Source: Histoplasma ohiense (taxonomy: Eukaryota; Ascomycota; Eurotiomycetes; Onygenales; Ajellomycetaceae). From it: a stretch of DNA of 64,000 nucleotides. Under the pieces are notes generated by a model that did not search any database, was not told the DNA's origin, and saw only the letters and a list, made by a program, of their open reading frames with translations. The stretch's first letter is position 1. Every line of letters starts with the position of its first letter. The DNA is taken from positions 4,712,001 through 4,776,000 of the forward strand of contig JAEVHH010000001.1 in the NCBI GenBank assembly GCA_017607445.1. Reading direction: 5' to 3'. The translations under genes and the position numbers were made by a program. Shown piece after piece: positions 22,800-34,600 of this stretch.

Positions 22800-25700
22800 T
22801 TGAGAAGGTTACAGGAATTCAAAAGGTTATTAGAGGGTTTTCAAGTGTTCTCAGTATTAGAATATCCTTTCCATTTGACAAGATATTGCTTCTTATTACA
22901 GTGCAATCATTTATTCAAAATAGCTTCAACAAAATATTCCATTTCATCTTTGAGTAGAATGTCAGAAGGTTTCTTAGGTTCTTCATCTGGTCTCTGATAA
23001 TAGAGTTCCAACAAGGTAATATGGAAGACAGAATGCATAGATTCAAAGGTTCTCAGAAGATCTAGTTGATATACTTGTGATTCAATGATATTCAGAATTG
23101 TAAACAGTTCAAACCATTTATCTTCAAGCTTGCAGCAAGATCTAGAAGTTGTTATATTCATGAAAGATAGAAGAACTTGATCTTCAATGACAAAGGATTT
23201 TTCTTGATGCCTTCTGTTATAGTATTCCACTTGCTTTTTGAAGGATTTTTGAACTTTGACTTGGAGGTTGCTTTGTATCTCTTGTAATTTCTTCACCCTT
23301 GCTGTAGCTAAGAGCTCAAAATCAATAGAGGTTACAGATTCAGATTCTTTATCAATTATCTCTCTCAGTGGAACAGAATCATAATCTAGTAGTGCTTGAA
23401 ACAGTGGCATATCAATAGATGCTTGAGAAACAGAATTGTAGATGAATTGTGTCTGTGGAAGTAGATTCACTCAGTTACTCTGATGATAGTTTGAGTATGC
23501 TCATAAATAGTTCTCTAATGTTTGGTTCTGGTGTTTCATTTGCCCATTGGTTTGAGGGTGGAATGCTGTACTCAGGTTGCACTTAACTTGTAAATAATAA
23601 CAGAATGTTGATCAGTAGTGACTGATAAACAACTTATCCCTATCAGATATGATAGATGAAGACAAACTGTAATTGCTTAGAATAGTATCTATGAACAACT
23701 CTGCAAAATCAGAAGCAGTAATTGAAGTCATGCAAGGAAAGTACTTAGCTAGTTTAGTATAGTGGTTCAGTATGACCAAAATACTATCATAGGTGATTCC
23801 CTTTTGAATTACTGATAGTAATTCAACAATGAAATTCATAGCAAGAGAACTGAATGGTCTAGTAGATATGAGGATTTTGACAAGTTGTCTGTATGATTTA
23901 TGCCTCTTAGCTTTAACATGCTGGCAGATATCACACTCTCTGACATACATTTCAACATCTTTTCAGAGTGTATTCCAGTAATATTTGCAATGTAGAAGCT
24001 CTAAGATTCTGGCAATACCAAAGTAACCTGCTCAGAGATCATCATAATGTATTTGTAATAACTTCTGAGTGATTGCTTTGCTAGAGAGAATGTAGATAGC
24101 ATGATTGTGATGTAGAAGTTCATGATCTTCATCTACTCATCAGATAATTGAAGAATCTTCAGAGATATTGAAGACTTCTCTAAGAGTTTCAGACTTCACA
24201 CTATTCTCAACTTCTTGGCTTCAAGTTACAGTAAAGATGTCCCTCTTCTGTAATTCTTTAATGAAGTTTAGAAATCAATTAGTAGGTGGTTTGTGGTCTG
24301 TTTCATCCTCAGCAGCTTTCATTACTGCTAGATGTGGCACAAGAAGTTCATGATCTTCAGTGTCAGTTTCAAAAAAATCTCAGAAACAAGAATACTCTGC
24401 AGAACAATCTGAGCTTCTCTGTACTGAAGATGATTTGATATCTACTAAGCTGTTCTGATCAGAGTCATGAAGTCTCTGGTGGATTTTTTTCTGTAGAATC
24501 AGCAGCATTGACAGCTTTGAGTCTACATCTTCAGAGGAAATAATATAGTTCAGATGTCTTGAAGATGAATTGATGAGGTTTAGCTGTTCTGATTGATAGA
24601 TCATATAGAAATCATAAGCAGATAGCTCTTCCACTCAATATGTCTGACAGTTGTTCAAGCTTTTGATACTAAAAAAGTATTTCAGATTATCATGATCAGT
24701 TATGATCTGAATTGAATATGGATTGTCTTGCAGATAGTGTCGCCAGTGGCGAAATGATGTCACTATAGTCAGAAGTTTCAAATCATGAGTGTCATAGTTT
24801 CTAGAAGCTTCAGAAAGCTTCTGTGAAAAGAATGCAATGAGCCTCCACTCTTTTCTTTGAGTAGACACTGAATTATCTATATTTTTGCTTCATTCTGATG
24901 CTATTTCCATAGCTTCTTGATAGGTTTCTGGTACTGATTCTAGATGTTGAGATAGAATACCAGCAATTCCATTCTTGCTTGCATCCATTTCAACTTGAGT
25001 TTCCTTCTGTGAATCATAATGAATCAGTAGAATAGCTTGTGCAAATGCTTCTTTCAAATTTACAAAAGCTTTTCTTGCTGAATCACTAAGTTGAAACTTA
25101 GTTTGCTTATCCATAGCATTTTGAAGAAGATCTGTAAGAGATGCAGCTATTCATGAAAAAGCATATATGAATCTGCAATAAAAGTTCGCAAATTCTATGA
25201 AAACTTGAATATCACAGATACCTTTAGATTCCAGTCAATTTAGAATAGTTTCAACTCAGTTGTGATTCATGACTATACCAGTAGATGATACAATATAGCC
25301 AAGAAATTTAATCTCAGTAGTGAAAAAGATGCATTTACTTTTCTTAGCATAAAGTCAATATTTTCATAAGTGTTTGAAGATTAATCAGAGATGTTTTGTA
25401 TGATCTTCAGTATTTTGAGAATAGATAAAAATGTCATCAAGGTAAACAATGCAACAGATATTAACTAGGCCTTTCAGCACTTTATTGATATAAGATTGAA
25501 ATGTAGCAGAAGCATTACAGAGCTCCATAGACATAACTCAGAATTCATAGCTGCTGTATTGAGTTTGAAATGCTGTTTTCCATTCATCTTCTTCTGCTAT
25601 TCATATACAGTAGTAGACATCTTGGAGATCTATTTTAGAGAAGATGATAGCACTCTGTAATCAATCTAACATTTCTTCAATGTGAGGGATTGAATATCAA

Positions 25701-25873
25701 TCCTTTATAGTTATCTTGTTAAGGCCTTGATAATCTACACAAAGATGTAGAGTTCCATCCTTTTTCTTTGTGAATACAATAGATGCAGCAGCAGAGCTCT
25801 TTGTAGAACAAACTCACTGCTATGACAGTATTTCTTCTAGATATTTGTGTAAGGCATCTAGTTCTGCTATTGA
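22800..25873 (-). pseudogene. pol of retrotransposon E2, degenerate
   Basis: Minus-strand pol interrupted by LINE D1 at 25873. Right to left: reverse transcriptase with IVYLDDIFIY near 25430-25460, the RNase H region (24380-25114, with RKEWRLIAFFSQKLS and ITDHDNLKYF), integrase zinc region and core (23612-23950: CDICQHVKAKRHK, then ISDRDKLF), then the integrase C-terminus (22907-23470: SVFHITLLELY). A clear chromodomain, KKQYLVKWKGYSN, lies near 22840-22905, where the expected Trp after NT is a TGA. The integrase C-terminal stretch is still open over 187 codons. The 5' part of the polyprotein continues at 32583-34166. Confidence 0.9.
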
Positions 25874-25934
25874 TTTGTTTGTTTGTTTGTATTGGTTTAA
25901 TGTCCCGGAGAAAACACGGGCAGCACCCGTGTTT
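25874..25934 (-). other. 3' end of LINE D1: hairpin and CAAA tail
   Basis: A perfect 9-bp inverted repeat, aaacacggg / cccgtgttt (25912-25920 and 25926-25934), encloses a 5-base loop. About 20 bases later on the minus strand comes the tail of three CAAA-type units. D2 has the same hairpin at 47194-47216 with different pairs (aaacacaga / tctgtgttt). A 3' stem-loop is the kind of structure some LINE reverse transcriptases recognise; the role here is inferred. Confidence 0.65.
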
Positions 25935-26535
25935 CAGAGGCCTCCTGAAGGGCATGGAGATGTGCTACACTGGAGAGATTTCTATGTACACAGAGAGAAA
26001 GAAAACAGAATTCAGATGGCAACTCTTGAGAAGACTCAGCTCATTGAAAAGGGTTTTACTGAGCTGCACATCCACTTCTGATCTGATGTATGGTCATTCA
26101 TGATGAGGCTATAGTGTGATTTCTGAGGAAAACCACCGCTGCTGTGTCTGAAAGGCTTTACAGTGAATGAAGAGAGATAACTCTCTCAGCTGATCTGAGA
26201 ACTGTCTGTGCTTCTAACAGCAGAGAAAAGACAGATGAGATAGACAAAAGAAAAGAGGAAAAGTGAGTGTTCTGAAGAGGAAAATAAAGAGAAGAGTGAA
26301 GAAAAGACTGTGCCCTCTGTGACACCTTGCAGTCATGTGACCCAGCACAAATCCAGAGAAAGAGAGAGAAGAGAGCACTGAAGAAGATTGTGAGGAGAAG
26401 AAAGTGAAGAGAGACAGAGAGAGCAGTGAGAAGGAAGAAGAAGAGTGCATGTCTGCAGCTGAGAGCTGAGTCAGCATACAGACTGTACTGATTACACCAC
26501 AGCTAGTTGAAACAGATAAGCTCATCATACTGGTT

Positions 26536-26775
26536 TAATCATTTGCATCAGTTGAACTGACTGAATTGATTGAACTGATTGTACCAATTGTACCAATTGT
26601 ACCATTTGTACTGATTGAACCAGTTGAACTGATTGTACCAATTGAACTGGTTGAACTGATTGTACTGTTTGTACTGATTGAACTGATCAAGCCAATTGTA
26701 TCAATTGAATCAATTGTACTGTTTGTACCAATTGCATCAGTTGAATCTATTGTACTGATTGAATCAGTTGTACCA
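26536..26775. repeat. 12-bp-type degenerate minisatellite in LINE D1
   Basis: About twenty units of the type ttgaactgattgtaccaa run through the 3' part of D1, after the RNase H and zinc-finger region. Units of 9 and 12 bp alternate, so the minus strand stays open and encodes Ser/Thr/Ile/Asp-rich repeats (GTIGTIGTISS). It may be the ORF2 tail or the 3' untranslated region. Confidence 0.8.
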
Positions 26776-26899
26776 GATGTTGTGCTATCTGTACTGTCTG
26801 TATAGACTTGGAACTGCTGTGGGGGTCTGTCAGATGGTGTGTGCCCAAATGGCTGTGTTACCTCATGCAGTATCATGTGTAGAACTGCATGCAGTCAAG

Positions 26900-29800
26900 C
26901 AGTTCTACAAAGTCTGTAGAGGTCAGAGACTCTAGATAGGCAACAGCTGTTGTCTGATTGTGTGGCTATACTGCTGATCTTTTGAGTCAGTGAGGGAAGT
27001 GTTTCTGTGAGTGTTGACAGAGCATCAAATGTTCTGAGCTCTTGTTGTGTCCACAGACACAGATGAGCCTTGCATCTGCATGCTGGAAGCATCTGTGGTA
27101 TCAGAAAAAGTCCCCATGAGAGGAGTGAAGTGCAAGTCAGCAGTGGAGGACATGCTGTGGTATGATGAGCTCTGAAGAGGTCTTCACTTGATATTCCACA
27201 GTCAGTCTGCTGAATCTTCAGCTCTGATATCAGTCAGAGAGCTTTTCACAGACTCTGCTTCATCACTCTCATTCTGTCTTTTGACTGAGCTGCTTGGCCA
27301 CTGTGTGGATCCCACTGACTGTGGGCATAATCTCAAGTCCATAGACTGAGACTGCAGTAGATGAGATCATCTACTTAGTCAGACAGTCTGCTTCCTCATT
27401 GCCCTCTATTCTCATATGCTCAGAGGCTCATTTCAGACCCACATTATGTTGTCTGAGGAGCTCATGGCAACAGCTGTAGGCCCAGTTTGAGAAGGCCATC
27501 ACACTGCTCTGTATATCTCAGATGACTGAGGTGTTGTCAAGACAGAGTCAGATCTGAGAATTGATGCTGTCATCTGTGGCACAGAGTAGAAGCTTCACCA
27601 CACACTCTAATACATGGCAGACACCAACTGCCTCAGTGTTGAAGATATGTGATATAGAGCTCAGTGCAGCTGAGAAGCTGATCAGCTGTTTGTTTCTCTG
27701 ATAGACTATAAAGTTATAGTTAATCCATCTGCTGTTGTCAAGAATCTGTTCTGATTCATCTGAGAAAACATATAGATCTGTTGAAGATTGACTTTCTCAT
27801 CATTTCTTGAATGTCTGAGCAGCACTCTTTTTATCTACATTCTCTGTGGGGTCTGTCCCACACCCCTCTGAGTAGTGTGGAATGGCAAGTGTGAATCTAT
27901 TGACTGCAGACAGCAGTGCTCTCAATCTCTGAATCTTGGTCTTTGAATGCTGCTGGGTTCCAGCCCCTCTCTCACATGTAATCATTGGGGGAGCTATCTG
28001 TGAAGCCAGTGAGTGCCTCTCATCCATCATCTGAAGCCTTGTCACAAAACACATTTTGGCTTCCTTCAGAGCTATCATTGCTGATGAGAGTTCAGCATCT
28101 CAGTATAGAGTTGCAACAGATGTTGTACAGAAAACTGAAAGGACTTCTCTAGCTGCTATGATAAGCATCTTCTTGACTGTCCTCACATATTATTTCAGAC
28201 AGAAGCTGATCTTCCCACTTCTGTCTGTGTGCCTTGCTGATTGCATGCAGCTGCTGTACCAGGCCTCTGTGCTATAGAGCAGCAAGAGAATCATGTAGAT
28301 AGTGATCATCTTCTACAGAGCATCTGCTGAGAACTCATCTCTGATCTTCTCTAGACTTTGAATGTGCTGAGCCACAGCTCTTGTCTTCTTTGTCTGAGTA
28401 GAGATATGTGATCTTCAGATGAGTCTTCTGTCAAAGTGTATACTCAGTCAGCAAAGTACTGACTTCTGTTCAGCTGAGACAGTGACAGGGTGTATGATCA
28501 GATTCTCTGACATAATCACTGACAGTGCTTCATTGTGTCACTTTCTTATAAGATGAATCATCTCAAGTTTCTCTGATGTGAAGGCCATCTTGTTTGTCTC
28601 CCCCCATCTCAGAATACTCTGTATATCATGGCTGAGAAGGGTAGCATTGCTGTCAAGTGAGTGTGTAGTCTGTCAAGTATTCAGATCATCTGTATAGCCA
28701 AAGCACAATTTCAGATTCTGCCACAGCAGCTCTGTCAGATACAGAAGAAACAGTATTGATGATAGAGAAGATCTCTGTGACATGCCACATTGCATCTGAT
28801 GTGCTGCTGTGATGGTCTCCTTCAGCCGGATCTGAGCTCTGTGTTTGATGAGAAAGCTGTCAATGAGTTGTAGCAGCTCACACAGTCATCTCTGTTGTGT
28901 CATCTGCTGAAGCAGCTGTCTGCACAGCACAGCATCAAAGACACCCTGCACATCCATTGTGACCATGAATACCTCCTTGTTTTGTGCGAAGGCTGCCTCC
29001 ATCTCATGAGTGAAAGCAGCTACCAGATTCATTGCCAACTGTCTGGGCAGCACCCCTCCATGCTGTGAGCTGACTACATCATGAATGAGTGCTGTGTACA
29101 CCAGTCACCTTGCAACAATGCATTCCAGCCTCTTGAAGATTACTGAGAGAAGGGCAATGAGTCTTCAGAAGCAGATCAAGCTTCTATTTCTCTTATCTAT
29201 CTTGAGTATCATTGCCATCTCTGTCAGCTTCCAGGTTTGTGAGAAGTGGCAGAGCTGAAGACAGCAGTTGTATAGCTGCTGTACAAAGAGAGACACATAC
29301 TGTCAGTATATCTTGAGCAGCTGCACTGTGATTTCATCTGTGTCTGAAGAGATACTCTGTACTTCAATGATGTTGCACTCTACCTTCTCCATCTCAATCT
29401 GAGGGTCCCAGAGCAGGTTTCTCATGCCACTTCAGTACTCATCATTCAATAAGTTGTATTTCAGATCATCAGCTGAGTTGTATTGCTTCAGAATAGTTTG
29501 CTGAAGTGTCTCAGCTTTGATGGCTGTCTCTTCTATGATCTGATCTCCAATCATCAGAGAGGGTGCTCTGAGGTTGAGTTTCAGTCCATGCCATGCTATC
29601 ATCTGATACAGATCTCTGTCATCTCTGACCTCATTGATTATCTGTCTTCAGTATGCATGCTTGGCCTTGTGCACTGTGTTCTTGAACTGGTGCTTTGCAG
29701 TCTCTGTCTGATGAGTGGTGAGCTCTTGATGCACTCTTCAGCAGTCTGCTGTTCATCAGAGAGCTGTAGTCTGTTCTTGTTGCACTGACTTGCTGACTGC

Positions 29801-30650
29801 CTGAGCTGCAGCCAGAAGATTCTGAATGAAGCATTGAGTCAGATCATCAAGCTGTGCTGCATTCTCAACTCTATCTGAGCAAGATATGTTCATCATGAGA
29901 TCTCTGACAAGATCTGCAAAGAGCTTCAGCTGAGAGTCTGTGACCTTGATTCAAGCCCTGCTCTGCTGTGTCTGAGGTGTTGTTGGCAGCATAGTAATCA
30001 TAGACTGATGGTCTGAGCCACAGTGTAAATCTTGATGCACTGAAGTGGAAGCAAAGATCACATTGAAGAAGATGAGATCAATCACATGACCTGCTGCATG
30101 AGTTGGAATGCCTACCTCTCCCACAAAGTTCATCCCATGTTCACTGGCCCACTGGACAAGCTCCCCTCCTCAGTGCAGATTCGCTGCCTCTGGTTCAAAG
30201 GCATCATGTCATACATTGAAATCCCCATCTACTAGACAGCAGACTGGTGGGCTCAAATTGATCAGATAGTTCATGACTGTGTCTGTCTCAGACTGTCTGT
30301 ACACATTGAGAATGTGACAGTCATTGACACTGATCCACAGCAGATCTCTGTTTTGCACAGATCAGTGTTGCTGTGCTCTTATCTTTGAACTCTTGCATAT
30401 ATATGTCATGATTCAAGACTGCTTCTCCTCTCACTGCTCCAGATTAGTGTCATCTCAGTGGTCTATGAGTGCAAAGCACTCATATGCTGGGTGATTAGAA
30501 GTCTTGATGTCAGAGTGTGTGTAAGGCTTCTGTATACAGATCACTTCACAGCTCTGCTCAAAAGCAAGCTGTAGAGCTGCTGTGTGACAGAGGACTGCCC
30601 TGGCTGTATTTGCTCAAAAGATCTGCAGAGGGTGATTTTCCTGCTGATTG
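26900..30650 (-). pseudogene. ORF2 of LINE D1: endonuclease, reverse transcriptase, RNase H; broken
   Basis: ORF2 would nick target DNA and copy the element's RNA at the nick. On the minus strand: AP-like endonuclease (about 29950-30650) with LVDGDFNV near 30225-30250 and the terminal SDHQSM near 30000-30020. Then reverse transcriptase (28300-29470) with MDVQGVFDAVL (28920-28960), CGMSQRSSLSSILFLLYL (near 28720-28790) and FGYTDDLN in place of the usual YADD. RNase H (27330-27790) has YVFSDES, NTEAVG and GNEEADCLT. A C-terminal zinc-binding remnant, CVCGHNKSSEHLMLC, lies near 27020-27065. Several TGA stops and shifts interrupt it. The domain order is that of Tad1-clade fungal LINEs. Confidence 0.88.
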
Positions 30651-30687
30651 TTTCTGCAGCATCAGTCACATTGCTGGTGTTGATGTT

Positions 30688-32415
30688 CTAGCATGAGAAG
30701 TCACTTGATGAGCTGCTGTCAAAGTTCATCTGCAGGATGAGATTGAAGAATCTCAGACCTGTTGTCTGCATGCTGAGACTAGACTGCTCTTTGACTGCTT
30801 GACTATGCTGCCACTCTGCTGTGCAGGCTGAGTGTTGCCTGGTGCGGACCATCTGCCAGATGGCATTCTCTTCACTGATGAAGCTCTGAGTAGCCACCTG
30901 CTTGCAGGGTGCTAGCTCAGTGGGCTGTGTTGACTGAGTTGATTGAGTGGATGGTGTAGATACCATCACTGCAATCATTGGTGCTGGCTGTGCTGGCAGT
31001 GGTTGCCACTTCTGAGCATCTCTGTGGCATCTATTGCCAAGACAGTGGACAGCTGCTAGCTTCTTTTGAGTTAGGTGTCTGAGAATGCTGTTCACACATC
31101 TGGGCATGGCAGGGCAGTGCTGATGCTCAGCTGGGTAGAGTTGACAGCAGTTGACACACCATGATGCTCTCTTGCACTCCACATCTGTTGGTCTCTCATG
31201 CCAGCTTGTGGGCTCACTGCAGTTGGAGCATCTCACCAGTCACACACACTTTGATGGATGGCAGTACCTCTGACATTCTGAGTCATGTCTCACTGTCAGT
31301 GACCTTTTCTCAATGAGTCTGGCTCTCTCACTGGCATTGAAGAGTGAGAAGTCTTTCACTGAAGCAAGGAAGGAGACAATCCATGTAATCTTCCCTGTCT
31401 TGAGGTTCACTCCATGTTGTGAGGGTTGACAGCTCACTGATTTTATCTTTGCCTGAGCCAGAATCTCTTCCTCAATCATCTTGTCTGTGAGAATTCTTGT
31501 CCCTTCCCAGTTCTGAACAAATTCCGGGACTTCTGAAACAGCATAATTGTATCACCACTCTGGTAGCCAGATCTCTGTGGTGTCAAGAACTTCACAGAGA
31601 GTAGCCACTGTCTTCTCAGTGATCAGAGCATTGTATATGCCTCTGTTGCTTGGTGTGATCACTCAATCTGTTCTGATGGGCTCCATCTTCAGCACATTAG
31701 CCATGTCCCCCATCCTCTGAATGTTTGCAACAATCACCTGCTGCACAGCATATGGCTGCAGCTGGGTGATCTGTTTCTCTGACTGGAGAATGATGAGAAC
31801 TCATGGGTTCTTCTGCTGCTTTGTGTCCTCTGTGGGGCTTCTTGACTGACTGATGTTCTTGAGCTGCAGATCAGCTCCACTAGCTCTGTCAGCTGAGAAA
31901 GCTGCAGTCTTGACAGAGATAGCTTCAGAGAGGGCAGAATTTTTCCCCTTCTATGCAATGCCCACTCAGATAGTTGACTCTCTTGCAGTTGTCTTTGCTG
32001 AATTTGACTGTGGATGAGTGTCTGAGACAGCACTCTCTCTCAGAGTTGATGCTGCACTCAGGTCTGCTGTCACATATGCAATGAATCTTTCACAGAAGGC
32101 TCAGACAAAGTTCTGACTGACTGACTGTTTCTCCTTCTCAACTCAGCTGTTCAGAGTCTTTGTCAATCTGATGAGAGTCTTCTGCTGCAGATTCTGTTGC
32201 TGTTGAGTCTCCTCAAACTGCTTCTGTAGCTGAGAGGTGACTGTGGAGATGCTGTCACTGACTTCTTTGAGAACTGAAGAAGACATTGTAACAGTCTTTC
32301 TCTGCCTCTTGCCAGTCTTTTCAGTAACAAAATTGGCCGGTGACTCCAGCTCCAGTGGCCTGATGTAGGCTATGTCAATGTCCTTGGGTGGATGGAAGGA
32401 TGTTGAGGACTCCAT
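30688..32415 (-). pseudogene. ORF1 (gag-like, zinc knuckles) of LINE D1; broken
   Basis: ORF1 starts at ATG 32415 (MESSTSFHPPKDIDIAYIRP), about 150 bp from the 5' end. It has a Gln-rich coiled-coil-like segment (QKQFEETQQQQNLQQKTL), a mid part with Ser/Arg-rich sequence, a conserved stretch at 31240-31479 (WIVSFLASVKDFSLFNASER), and cysteine knuckles at 31100-31280 (CQRYCHPSKC, RCSNC, CVNCCQLYPAEHQHC). This is the nucleic-acid-binding protein of the LINE particle. Frame shifts and stops divide it into four or five open pieces. Confidence 0.8.
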
Positions 32416-32582
32416 GACCACTCAATCTGTGCAGTACACACACATGGAGTAATTGCAGAGGGTGTGTGATGATGTTGAACAGGTTGAAGGGTTAAAATTA
32501 TACAAAAAACAGTTAGAAAATGGAAAAATTCAAATGTACCCCTACGTTCGTGGGTAGTTGTAAGGATGAGTTCTGCTATTGA

Positions 32583-34166
32583 GAGGTTGTATAAAGGTCC
32601 ATAAGGGGGTTTCTTTCCATTTTGCAATTGAATATAATGTGATATGATGGGGTTCTCATTCAACTTGGCTGCTGCTTCAGTAGAAAAGATATCTTTAAAT
32701 TCAGTTAAGAGATCTTATAGATTTTGAGATAAAGTAGTTTTGTTAATAGAACATAGTCATTTCAAAGAAGATTCAGTATTGCCATTTCAAAAGTAGAGTG
32801 GTGTTGTAGATGTTTCTTGCATAGAATGAATAAATTCTTCTGATTCTGTTATTTCAATTCTAATATCTCTGATTCAATATTGCTATGATAATGCTTTCCA
32901 ATCAATTAAAGGATTGACTGTTTGTAATCATGGAAGATCTAGATAAAGATCTTCATCTGTTAGATTAACAGAATGAAAGCTAAATTTGCTTGCTCAAGTT
33001 TCATCTAACTCATCAGTGACTCTATGAGTAGCATTAACAATGCCATATTGATATCCTCATCATTCATCAGAATATTGCACTTGAGATGGTGGTTCAATCC
33101 ATTTCCATTCTTTAGAAGTAGTGTAAGTATGAGAGATATAATTGAAATCTGCTTCAGAATCAACTAGGCATTGAATCAGCTCAGAATCATTAGAGATGTC
33201 TAGTTGAATAGTGATGTATATGCAGAATCTATCATCTAGTCACTTCTCATCATTCTGAGTTTTGATGATATGAGCTATCACAGGTGTGGGTTTCAGTTTG
33301 TCTGTGGTTTGAGTTCATTTTTTCTTCTTATTACAATTCTTAAGAAGATGATCTGCCTCCTCACAGAATAGACAAAGATTATTATTCATGCAGCATTGAT
33401 GTTTCTCTATGATAAGCTTTTCAGCTGAGGTTAGATTCTGTTGAGTCTTTGAAAAAGAGTCATCAGAGAATCACTTGATTCTATGTTTGTCATCACTCTT
33501 CTGATATCTATTTTGTGAAGAGGATTCTTGTTTATTGTTACTCCTTCTAGTATGGCTTCTATTAACAGCTTGAATTCAAGCAACTAGCGCAATCAATTTG
33601 ATTTGATTGATAGAAGAATCATGATGAGTTTGAATTTGATCTTGTATTGCTGATGGTAATTTAGCAAAGAATAATTGAGCAAATAGTTCTTCTATATTGG
33701 TTGCTAGATCATTGTGAATCTCATTAAATCTGGAGGCAAATTGTTGAACTGGTTGATTCAGTGGTTGCTTTAATTCTTCAAAGCAAATCACTGCTGTAAA
33801 GCCGCGGTTGCAGACATCCTCCAGATCATTGTGCAGGAATTCCTTAAAGTTCTTTCATGAGAAAGATTGATTTAATCTTTCAAGCTCTCTCTCTTTAGTA
33901 GCTCAAGTAGTTTTGATTGTTTTCTGTAATCATTCTGAAGCATAAATGATCTTGATTTCATCAGTATTGTATTGAGTTGGGTTCAACTTATATATGTGTT
34001 TGAGAGCTCTTATGAATATATGGTATTTATGTAGATTGCTGCTATAATAGACAGATGGATCAGTGAGCTGAATTTCTCACTGATTAGCTGAGATAGATAT
34101 TGCAGATGCTGTTAGCTCAACAACTGCTGATTGAGAAGTATTCAAGAGTGGATTGATCTCAGACAT
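32583..34166 (-). pseudogene. gag-protease and start of RT of E2, degenerate
   Basis: Minus-strand start of the E2 polyprotein. ATG 34166 (MSEINPLLN) lies 53 bp inside the 5' LTR. Gag includes FEELKQPLNQPVQQFASRF (33730-33790), typical of the retrotransposon gag core, and a CCHC knuckle CLFCEEADHLLKNC near 33330-33375. The protease remnant ELIQCLVDSEADFNYIS (near 33135-33185) has Glu in place of the usual Gly after DS. The tether to RT ends at 32583 against LINE D1. E1 carries the same region at 39163-40271. Confidence 0.87.
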
Positions 34167-34218
34167 GATGATTAGAATACTCAATCCTTGAAGAGATAAG
34201 GAATTGAGTGGATCAAAC

Positions 34219-34600
34219 TGTAAGCAGTGATATGAGAATTAACTGCTTATATCACAAGAAGTTCTTAAGACTCTGCAAGGATTAAGTTGTAGAAGATAAT
34301 ACAGTAATATATCAGAGAGAATTCAGATTAATATTGATATCATAGAATATAGAGGTCAAATTAAAACAGAATGATCTGCTGGCCTCTAGAAAATTGAGTC
34401 AGCTGCTATCTATATACACAGTATTGTAAACAGATTGAACTTGCTATGATGTAGATGGTGTAGTATGATGCAAGTGGTAAGATAATGTCTTGATTTCAAA
34501 CCTGATATGACATTGATGATGCTATGTTCAGCAATGTCATATCTTTAGAGCAATCACCAATTTCAGCCTAGCACTGATAACTTAGTGCGGGTTTCTTACA
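34219..34600 (-). repeat. 5' LTR of E2
   Basis: This 382-bp LTR is the partner of 13343-13724, followed on the right by the target duplication tcttg. Most CpG sites have decayed to CA or TG; one survives near the end (gtgcggg, 34586-34592). Confidence 0.95.

Larger units (their letters stand above)
25874..32569 (-). mobile_element. Tad1-like LINE retrotransposon D1, full length
   Basis: This non-LTR retrotransposon lies on the minus strand, about 6.7 kb, with its 5' end at 32569 and 3' end at 25874. A perfect 13-bp target duplication, gttctgctattga, stands at 25861-25873 and 32570-32582. E1 shows the empty site with one copy. It has two coding regions (gag-like ORF1, and ORF2 with endonuclease, reverse transcriptase and RNase H), a degenerate tandem repeat downstream, a hairpin and a tail of CAAA units. 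It is less AT-rich than its neighbours, and open frames up to 182 codons survive, but stops occur in both ORFs. It is inserted in the protease/RT region of E2. Confidence 0.94.
13343..34600 (-). mobile_element. Ty3/gypsy retrotransposon, family E copy 2 (E2), containing A2 and D1
   Basis: E2 is full length on the minus strand, with 382-bp LTRs at 13343-13724 and 34219-34600 and a perfect TSD tcttg (13338-13342, 34601-34605). Its own sequence is 13343-14382, 21789-25873 and 32570-34600, about 7.2 kb once nested A2 and D1 are removed. Order from the right: LTR, gag, protease, reverse transcriptase, RNase H, integrase, chromodomain, antisense coding region, polypurine tract, LTR. It lies inside F1 and is the same family as E1, which is itself the host of F1. 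All frames are broken. Confidence 0.95.
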
